A stretch of 5,115 nucleotides of DNA, taken from assembly GCA_029881635.1 (NCBI GenBank), contig JAOUMG010000201.1, positions 1 through 5,115 of the forward strand, written 5' to 3'. Position numbers and translations under genes: made by a program. Shown here in pieces: positions 1-5,115 of the stretch. This DNA is from Paracoccaceae bacterium. GTDB lineage: Bacteria > Pseudomonadota > Alphaproteobacteria > Rhodobacterales > Rhodobacteraceae. The notes beneath the pieces are model-generated. The model saw nothing but the letters and a program-made list of their open reading frames with translations. It did no database searches and was not told where the DNA came from. The number at the start of each line of letters is the position of its first letter. Within the stretch, counting starts at the first letter, position 1.

Positions 1-956
1 GTAACAGCCAGCCCGACGCTCTTGTTCCCATCAGTGGCGCTGAGGTTGCCGATGGGGTCGCCGTGGGTCTTTTCATATCCAAGCGTCACAGCACCTGACC
101 ATTGGTCATTGAATTTACGCCCCACGCCAAGATTGTAAGTGATGATGTCATTGGGAAAGGATACAACCGCCTGCCCCAGGAAAGGCGGTACGACACGGAA
201 TTCAGTCCAGTCGACCCAGCGGATTGAACCGAACAACAGCGTGTTGGCCGCGATCCCGCTTTGGAATTCGAGGTTCACAGATTGCGGGATTTCCACATCC
301 ATGACACCGTTGAGCGCAATCGGGGCGAGACCGGTTTCGGTCGTGTCAAAGCTGTGGGTGATGGCGGAATTATAGGTTAGCGCCACACGGGCGGCTATTT
401 CCGGTTTTTCCCAGGCGACGCCCATCACATAACCGAGCCGGTAGTCGCGGTCTGCAACGAGAAGATAGTTGGTGAATGCGGGCGACAGAGCGGGGGCAAT
501 GATGTTGAGCGTGCCTTCGACAGACTGCGCCCGCAAGCCACCATAAAGTGAAACATTGCTGGGCAGCTTGTAGCGCAACAGGCCGGTGACGGCGTAAGAG
601 CTGACATCTGCGGTCGATCCGGCAAAGGCGTAGGGCGCGTTTGCCGCTGGATAACTGACATCGGCACCGATGGGTTGGTCGATGATCACGGCCATGTCGA
701 GCTTGTCGCTAAGCGCTTGTTTATAACCAAACGCCGCCGAGGAATAGGTGCCAGCCATGTCGCCGCTGGGCAGACCCGCAAAAGGACCATTTCCGACGCC
801 GGTCACGTCCGGTGACACGGCGCCAAGAGAAAATTCAGCGTAGGTACCGGTTTCAAACAGAATAGAGACGGATTGGGCGGAACGCTCCAGACCACCTGCA
901 AAGGCGGAGGTTGCCCCAAAGGCGAATGCGCCGATTGTAACGGCTGATTTTTTCAT
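1..956 (-). CDS. OMPP1/FadL/TodX-family outer membrane transport protein (partial, C-terminus beyond window)
   Basis: The frame runs open from an ATG at 956-954 to the left edge, giving 318 codons without a stop, so the gene continues outside the window. Residues 1-20 form a signal peptide: KK at 2-3, a hydrophobic Ala/Phe core, and an AFA cleavage site at 18-20 before mature GGLERSAQS. The rest alternates polar and hydrophobic residues, as in a beta-barrel, with aromatic girdles. A RWVDWTEF segment at 246-253 and a NLGVGRKFNDQWSGAVTLGYEKT stretch (275-297) resemble the C-terminal strands of FadL-like proteins. Such proteins form 14-stranded outer membrane channels for hydrophobic substrates such as fatty acids or aromatics; the substrate here is unknown. 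Alphaproteobacterial members I know are somewhat longer than 318 residues, so the last strands are probably what is missing. A GGAG ribosome binding site lies 7 nt before the ATG. The family call is fairly secure; the substrate is not. Confidence 0.82.
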   Translation of the reverse strand, partial: MKKSAVTIGAFAFGATSAFAGGLERSAQSVSILFETGTYAEFSLGAVSPDVTGVGNGPFAGLPSGDMAGTYSSAAFGYKQALSDKLDMAVIIDQPIGADVSYPAANAPYAFAGSTADVSSYAVTGLLRYKLPSNVSLYGGLRAQSVEGTLNIIAPALSPAFTNYLLVADRDYRLGYVMGVAWEKPEIAARVALTYNSAITHSFDTTETGLAPIALNGVMDVEIPQSVNLEFQSGIAANTLLFGSIRWVDWTEFRVVPPFLGQAVVSFPNDIITYNLGVGRKFNDQWSGAVTLGYEKTHGDPIGNLSATDGNKSVGLAV

Positions 957-963
957 TCTGATT

Positions 964-967
964 CTCC
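964..967 (-). promoter_or_regulatory. Ribosome binding site of the FadL-like gene
   Basis: GGAG on the minus strand, 7 nt upstream of the ATG at 956. Together with the signal peptide that begins at that ATG, it fixes the start. Confidence 0.7.
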
Positions 968-997
968 GTCCCTGACCGCAGCATCTTGATAAATTAA

Positions 998-1027
998 ACT
1001 TTAGACATGTATGGCGTCATGCGTCAA
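998..1027 (-). promoter_or_regulatory. Candidate sigma70-type promoter of the FadL-like gene
   Basis: On the minus strand, TTGACG (1027-1022) is a good -35 box and is followed after 18 nt by TAAAGT (1003-998) as a weak -10. The region around the -10 is locally AT-rich (TTTAATTTATC), unlike the GC-rich surroundings. The -35 starts 2 bp downstream of the EamA stop codon, so the FadL-like gene can be transcribed separately from the genes upstream. The assignment rests on box similarity only. Confidence 0.4.
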
Positions 1028-1036
1028 TTTATGACG
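1015..1036. repeat. Inverted repeat CGTCAT-N10-ATGACG at the FadL-like promoter
   Basis: CGTCAT (1015-1020) and ATGACG (1031-1036) are perfect inverted copies 10 bp apart. A nested pair CGTCA (1022-1026)/TGACG (1032-1036) has a 5-bp centre. The dyad spans the proposed -35 box and the stop codon of the EamA gene. It could be a regulator binding site, or a small hairpin at the end of the EamA transcript; it lacks a T-run, so it is not a standard terminator. Confidence 0.3.
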
Positions 1037-1943
1037 TTGGGTCCGGTTGTAGGGCAGCCGTTGCCGCTACTTTGCGTTGTCGGGATTCTGTGAGGATATT
1101 GAGCCAGTTGGCGCTGAAAATTATGGCCCCACCGACAAAGACCCAAAGGTCGAGATTTTCACCGTATAGAAGCATTCCGACAACACCGATCAGCGGGAGG
1201 CGCAGAAAATCTATCGGAGTGACGATCGAGGCGGGGGCAAGACTCAAGGCCGTGGTCAGGCAATAATGTGCACCAAGTCCCGCGATGCCAATGACAATGA
1301 CCCATGGTAGATTGGCCAAACCCGGCAGTCGGATCACCCCATCGTACCCGGCACAAGCCAGTCCGAGGAAAAGCTGTATCACCGCCAACCAGAATAGAAT
1401 GCATGTGATGCTGGCAACCCGTGTCAGGCGTTTGGTAAATATCGCGGTCCCCGCAAAGCCGAGTGCGCTTAGCAAGGCCGTGAGTATCCCCAAAGACAAA
1501 CCGGTACCGCCAAAGGGCCGGGCGACGATGAGTATGCCTGCAAAACCCAGCCCGATGGCAAGGGCGCGCATAGGCGTCATCCTTTCGCCCAAGAACAGCG
1601 GCGCTGCGAGGGCGACCATGATGGGATAGGAAAACTCCAGCGCGAAAAGCTGCGCCAGCGGGATCAGCGACAAAGCAAAGAGCCACAGGTTCTGACCGGC
1701 GAAATGCGCCAGATTGCGCAAGGCATGCAGGCCGAAATGCCGGGTCGATATCTGGCCGAGGGTGCCGACAAATCCCGATACGGAGAGCACAATCAAAAGC
1801 CCGATTGCCGAACGGTAAAGCATGATCTCGAATGTATCCAGATCATGGCCGATTTCCCGGCCTGCAACGGCCATCGACGAAAACCCGATGATGGCGCCGC
1901 TCATCCAGAGGGCGGCTGCAAGGGGGCGGTGGGTTTGCGGCAT
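1029..1943 (-). CDS. EamA/DMT-family transporter, 10 transmembrane helices
   Basis: A 304-residue inner membrane protein made of two EamA repeats (about residues 8-141 and 148-285), which together give ten hydrophobic helices, the normal size for drug/metabolite transporters. Family hallmarks visible are a GER motif at 119-121 closing repeat 1, followed by an AGILIVARP helix at 135-143, and a matching YGEN at 260-263 closing repeat 2, followed by VFVGGAIIFSANW. The tail after about residue 286 is polar and cytoplasmic. Family members move amino acids, amines, nucleosides or other metabolites, mostly outward; the substrate cannot be read from this sequence. I chose the ATG at 1943 because AGGA (1953-1950) sits 6 nt upstream; an in-frame GTG at 1958 would add five residues but has no clear ribosome binding site. 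The gene lies 68 bp downstream of the ureohydrolase gene in the same direction, so co-transcription is possible. Confidence 0.88.
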   Translation of the reverse strand: MPQTHRPLAAALWMSGAIIGFSSMAVAGREIGHDLDTFEIMLYRSAIGLLIVLSVSGFVGTLGQISTRHFGLHALRNLAHFAGQNLWLFALSLIPLAQLFALEFSYPIMVALAAPLFLGERMTPMRALAIGLGFAGILIVARPFGGTGLSLGILTALLSALGFAGTAIFTKRLTRVASITCILFWLAVIQLFLGLACAGYDGVIRLPGLANLPWVIVIGIAGLGAHYCLTTALSLAPASIVTPIDFLRLPLIGVVGMLLYGENLDLWVFVGGAIIFSANWLNILTESRQRKVAATAALQPDPTS

Positions 1944-1949
1944 CCAGGG

Positions 1950-1953
1950 TCCT
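1950..1953 (-). promoter_or_regulatory. Ribosome binding site deciding the EamA start
   Basis: AGGA on the minus strand, 6 nt before the ATG at 1943. It lies inside the extension that a GTG start at 1958 would produce, which favours the shorter form. Confidence 0.5.
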
Positions 1954-2011
1954 GTCACGGCCGGACTGACCGCGTGGCCCTCATGCCGTCCGGTGTGGGC
2001 CTTGTCCAGAC

Positions 2012-2974
2012 TCAGCGTTTGACCGGGCGGGCGTGAAAGACAAAGCCGATGAGGTTGAGCAGCACCTGAGCGGCCAGAATGGAGGTGGAACCTGTCGGAT
2101 CATAATCCGGTGCCACCTCGACCAGGTCGATACCGGCGATTTCATGATTGCGGGCCGCGCCTTGCAGGATTTCTAGAACTTCGTAGTACAGAAACCCGCC
2201 ATGGCTGGGGGTGCCGGTGCCGGGGGCGATTGAGGGGCAAAAACCGTCAATGTCGATTGTGATATAAAGCCGGACGCCCATGGGAATGCGCGCCAGAACG
2301 CCATCGACCCCCAGTTTCCGTATCTGGCGAACCGACAGGATGTCTGCACCCATTGCGCGGGCAGCCTCATACCCCTCTTTGGCGGTGGACGAGACATTGC
2401 GGATGCCAAGCTGGGTCAGCCCGGTCACATGGCTTTGCTCCGCCGCCCGCCGCATCGGGTTGCCATGCCCATGCCGAACGCCATGGCGTTCATCGACAAA
2501 ATCAAGATGGGCGTCGATCTGCAGGATATGGATCGGGGCCTGATCATTGAAGGCGCGCACACAAGGAATGTTGACGGAATGGTCCCCCCCGATCACCACG
2601 GGCAAGGCACCCGCCTTGAGAATGGCGCGCACGCCGGATTCGATATTGGCATGGCTTTTTTCCGTGTCCGTATGAACGATGTCGGCATCGCCGATATCGA
2701 CCATGCGCACCTCCGGGCCGAGGTAGGTGGCATCATCCTCATGGTCATAAGCCCCCGCATGGCCGAAGGAAAAGAGCGTCGATGCCTCGCGCACGCCGCG
2801 CGGACCAAAACGCGCACCGGCGCGAAACTGGGTGCCCATGTCATAAGGGGCACCTAGGATCGCGACATCGGCATTGATGGCCGACCAGTCTTCGACATAG
2901 GCGCGCTTGCCAAAGGTGCATATTCCGGTGAAGGGCAGGTTCAGCCTGCCGGTTTCATAACCATGTCCGCTCAT
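2012..2974 (-). CDS. Agmatinase-family ureohydrolase (speB-like; substrate uncertain)
   Basis: A complete 320-residue soluble enzyme of the arginase/agmatinase/formiminoglutamase family, which hydrolyses a guanidino group with a binuclear Mn centre; agmatinase converts agmatine to putrescine and urea. All six expected metal ligands are present: H132 in GGDHS (129-133), D154, H156 and D158 in DAHLD (154-158), and D241 and D243 in DID. The conserved acidic position is E286 in VEVAPDYDP. Length matches typical agmatinases (about 300-320). HGHGNPMRRAAE (168-179) resembles the guanidinobutyrase/agmatinase branch rather than arginase. One departure is DIDGFCPSIAPGTGTP (241-256), where the usual DP pair is CP (C246). 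The start ATG at 2974 has only a weak GGGG element 5 nt upstream. It is the first gene of a minus-strand run with the EamA transporter. The family is certain; agmatine as substrate is likely but could be guanidinobutyrate or another guanidino compound. Confidence 0.88.
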   Translation of the reverse strand: MSGHGYETGRLNLPFTGICTFGKRAYVEDWSAINADVAILGAPYDMGTQFRAGARFGPRGVREASTLFSFGHAGAYDHEDDATYLGPEVRMVDIGDADIVHTDTEKSHANIESGVRAILKAGALPVVIGGDHSVNIPCVRAFNDQAPIHILQIDAHLDFVDERHGVRHGHGNPMRRAAEQSHVTGLTQLGIRNVSSTAKEGYEAARAMGADILSVRQIRKLGVDGVLARIPMGVRLYITIDIDGFCPSIAPGTGTPSHGGFLYYEVLEILQGAARNHEIAGIDLVEVAPDYDPTGSTSILAAQVLLNLIGFVFHARPVKR

Positions 2975-3129
2975 ATGCGCCCCGGTGTTTCAAGTGATGG
3001 AACATTGGCTTGAGACGAACAAATGCGCAAGGGGAGGGCTGTTTGGCGGGCGCTGTGATCGTGGTGGAAGTCGCGACAGAAAAGCCGCAGCGGCGCAAAA
3101 ATTTATCTGAACATGTCCGTGACGCTCGC

Positions 3130-3153
3130 ACTTGTCGGTTGTGCAGGACAAGT
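3130..3153. promoter_or_regulatory. Dyad ACTTGTC-N10-GACAAGT, candidate operator of the TehA-like gene
   Basis: A perfect 7-bp inverted repeat (3130-3136 and 3147-3153) with a 10-bp centre. Its 24-bp span runs from the proposed -35 box to the edge of the proposed -10 box of the plus-strand gene. Arm length and spacing suit a dimeric helix-turn-helix repressor such as a TetR- or MarR-type protein. No regulator gene lies in this window, so the factor is unknown. Confidence 0.4.
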
Positions 3154-3159
3154 TATATG
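3132..3159 (+). promoter_or_regulatory. Candidate promoter of the TehA-like gene
   Basis: TTGTCG (3132-3137) and TATATG (3154-3159) are separated by 16 nt. Transcription would start near 3166, leaving a leader of about 25 nt before the ATG at 3192. The boxes are imperfect but lie at the only AT-rich point of this gap, next to the start. Confidence 0.35.
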
Positions 3160-3176
3160 AAAACAGGCCTCAAAAA

Positions 3177-3180
3177 AGGA
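3177..3180 (+). promoter_or_regulatory. Ribosome binding site of the TehA-like gene
   Basis: AGGA within AAAAAAGGACGAG, 11 nt upstream of the ATG at 3192. The spacing is slightly long, but no better site precedes this or any other in-frame start. Confidence 0.45.
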
Positions 3181-3191
3181 CGAGCAGACCT

Positions 3192-4154
3192 ATGGCGTTC
3201 AAACCCCCGGTATCAGCTGGTGCGAGTGGCTGGCGACGCACGCCGCCTGCCATCTTTCCCTCAGTTCTTGGGCTTTTCGGCCTGGGATTGGGCTGGCGGA
3301 AGGGTGTCGAGGTATTCGGTGTGCCCGCTGGGTTTGCCGAAATCATTCTTGGTGCTGTTTCCTTGCTGTTCGTCTTTGGGTTGGGGGCTTACATCCTGAA
3401 GCTGTTCGGGCGCCCGACAGTCATCGTGGAGGAACTTCGGATATTGCCCGGACGCGCGGGGCTGGCTGCGATGGTCCTGAGCCTTTATCTCTTCGTGCTG
3501 GTGCTGCAACCCTATGTCGCCGATCTTGTCGGGTTCTTTTATGGTTCATTAATTTGCCATGGAGTACTGGTGCTGTTGCTGATCTGGGTCTTTGCCACCG
3601 GGCCGGCCGAACAGCGGCGGGTGACCCCCATATGGCATTTGAGTTTTGTCGGCTTCATCATCGCGGCACTGGCGGCCGTTCAGTTGGGGTTGGGACCGCT
3701 ATCGCTGATCTTGTTTGCCATTACGGTTTTGCTGGCCGCGGCAATATGGTCGGTGAGCGCGGAACGGCTTTTTACCGAAAGGACCCCGGCGCCGCTGCGA
3801 CCGTTGATGGCCATTCACTTGTCACCCGCTGCACTTTTCGGGTTGGTGGCCTATGCTCAGGATCTCGAATTGCTGGCTTGGGGATTTGCCATGCTGTCGG
3901 CGATATTGATGGCCGCAATGATTGTGCGGCTCCGTTGGCTGACCGAGGCTGGTTTTACCGCACTCTGGGGGGCGTTTACCTTTCCATTGGCGGCAACAGC
4001 GAACCTGTGGCTGACGGTAGGGGGCGTATGGCTTTATCCGGGCATGATCGCGCTTACTTTTGCGACTGGCATCGTGCCCTGGATCGCCTTTCGGGTGATG
4101 AAGCTTTGGGCAAGCGGACGGCTAGCGACGCTGACAAATTCCGCCACCGCGTGA
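3192..4154 (+). CDS. TehA/SLAC1-family (TDT) 10-helix membrane protein
   Basis: A 320-residue inner membrane protein with about ten hydrophobic helices (approximately 20-36, 47-69, 90-110, 114-135, 147-166, 170-188, 206-222, 226-246, 255-275 and 279-301), the count and length of the TehA/SLAC1 anion-channel family. In alphaproteobacteria such proteins are usually named tellurium resistance protein, but the family acts as anion channels or C4-dicarboxylate/sulfite carriers, so the tellurite label should not be taken literally. The ninth helix reads WGAFTFPLAATANLWL (259-274); its F262 or F264 may correspond to the pore-gating Phe of TehA, which needs an alignment to confirm. The start is the ATG at 3192, with AGGA 11 nt upstream; an in-frame TTG at 3132 would add 20 polar residues running through the promoter dyad and is less likely. 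It is divergent from the ureohydrolase gene and 175 bp upstream of guaB. Assignment is by overall pattern, without a diagnostic catalytic motif. Confidence 0.75.
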   Translation: MAFKPPVSAGASGWRRTPPAIFPSVLGLFGLGLGWRKGVEVFGVPAGFAEIILGAVSLLFVFGLGAYILKLFGRPTVIVEELRILPGRAGLAAMVLSLYLFVLVLQPYVADLVGFFYGSLICHGVLVLLLIWVFATGPAEQRRVTPIWHLSFVGFIIAALAAVQLGLGPLSLILFAITVLLAAAIWSVSAERLFTERTPAPLRPLMAIHLSPAALFGLVAYAQDLELLAWGFAMLSAILMAAMIVRLRWLTEAGFTALWGAFTFPLAATANLWLTVGGVWLYPGMIALTFATGIVPWIAFRVMKLWASGRLATLTNSATA

Positions 4155-4180
4155 TCATTCGCCAGATGTGATCTTGCGGA

Positions 4181-4203
4181 CGCCCGTACCGGGCGGCTGT
4201 TTT
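4181..4203 (+). terminator. Candidate weak rho-independent terminator after the TehA-like gene
   Basis: CGCCCG (4181-4186), loop TAC, CGGGCG (4190-4195) form a perfect 6-bp all-GC stem 26 nt after the TehA-like stop codon. A TTTT run (4200-4203) follows, but only after four intervening bases (GCTG), so termination may be inefficient and read-through into guaB is possible. Confidence 0.4.
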
Positions 4204-4209
4204 CACCTC

Positions 4210-4225
4210 GCGCCCGGATGGGCGC
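4210..4225 (+). repeat. Second GC-rich hairpin upstream of guaB
   Basis: GCGCCC (4210-4215), loop GGAT, GGGCGC (4220-4225). It has a perfect 6-bp stem with no T-run after it. It shares the CGCCCG word with the preceding hairpin: CGCCCGG at 4211-4217 is exactly complementary to CCGGGCG at 4189-4195, so the two hairpins can be replaced by one 7-bp alternative helix. Confidence 0.4.
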
Positions 4226-4266
4226 TCAGGTTTGCCCGATTGTGAAAAATGCGGGTGTTGGGTCTT

Positions 4267-5115
<849 letters not shown>

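Noticed and set aside
1159..1686. 175-codon open frame on the minus strand in another frame of the EamA gene
   Set aside because: It lies wholly inside the EamA gene, its product is rich in His, Cys, Arg and Trp with no family resemblance, and the EamA frame has a clear two-repeat membrane pattern.
1961..2001. Inverted repeats CCGGAC/GTCCGG and GGCCC/GGGCC between the ureohydrolase and EamA genes
   Set aside because: The arms are short with long loops and no T-run; expected by chance in GC-rich sequence, not a supported terminator.
3002..3030. Possible minus-strand promoter for the ureohydrolase gene (TTGCGC, 17 nt, CAATGT)
   Set aside because: The -10 candidate matches the consensus at only two positions, so it is too weak to annotate.
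3132..3191. Alternative TTG start adding 20 residues to the TehA-like protein
   Set aside because: The extension is polar, lacks a clear ribosome binding site, and covers the candidate promoter and dyad; the ATG at 3192 begins a more family-like N-terminus.
3010..3399. 129-codon plus-strand frame from a TTG at 3010, with a CRLC motif
   Set aside because: It has no good ribosome binding site, crosses the promoter dyad, and most of its length overlaps the TehA-like gene out of frame.
3554..4171. 205-codon plus-strand open frame overlapping the TehA-like gene
   Set aside because: Composition is Gly/Arg/His-rich without domains and it is explained as an out-of-frame shadow of a 10-helix membrane protein gene.

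Overview
The window looks like chromosomal DNA of an alphaproteobacterium, most likely a Rhodobacterales (Roseobacter-group) species. The basis is moderately high GC, the style of the proteins (a short OMPP1/FadL-like outer membrane protein, a TehA/SLAC1-type membrane protein with an FPxxLGLxGLGLGWR-like N-terminus, an agmatinase-family enzyme with a DIDGF signature) and the close packing of genes. This assignment is inference from family resemblance, not a database match.

Layout: five protein genes, two of them cut by the window edges. On the minus strand, in transcription order, lie an agmatinase-family ureohydrolase (2012-2974), a 10-helix EamA/DMT transporter (1029-1943) and an OMPP1/FadL-family outer membrane channel (956 down to the left edge, C-terminus missing). 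On the plus strand, divergent from these, lie a TehA/SLAC1-family 10-helix membrane protein (3192-4154) and then the first 262 codons of guaB, encoding IMP dehydrogenase (4330 to the right edge). The 217-bp divergent gap (2975-3191) holds a strong 7-bp dyad around a plausible promoter for the TehA-like gene. The 175-bp gap before guaB holds two GC-rich hairpins able to exchange partners, and a longer stem-loop that pairs with the whole guaB Shine-Dalgarno sequence.

How the genes relate: the three minus-strand genes are spaced 68-72 bp apart. The hydrolase and the EamA carrier could work on a related amine or guanidino compound, but nothing in the sequence proves this. The FadL-like gene has its own plausible promoter. 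guaB is a housekeeping purine gene (GTP branch), and its neighbour tehA-like gene has no obvious metabolic link to it. No tRNA, rRNA, CRISPR array, insertion sequence, phage gene or defence system was seen. The coding content is ordinary; the noncoding leader of guaB is the most interesting part.
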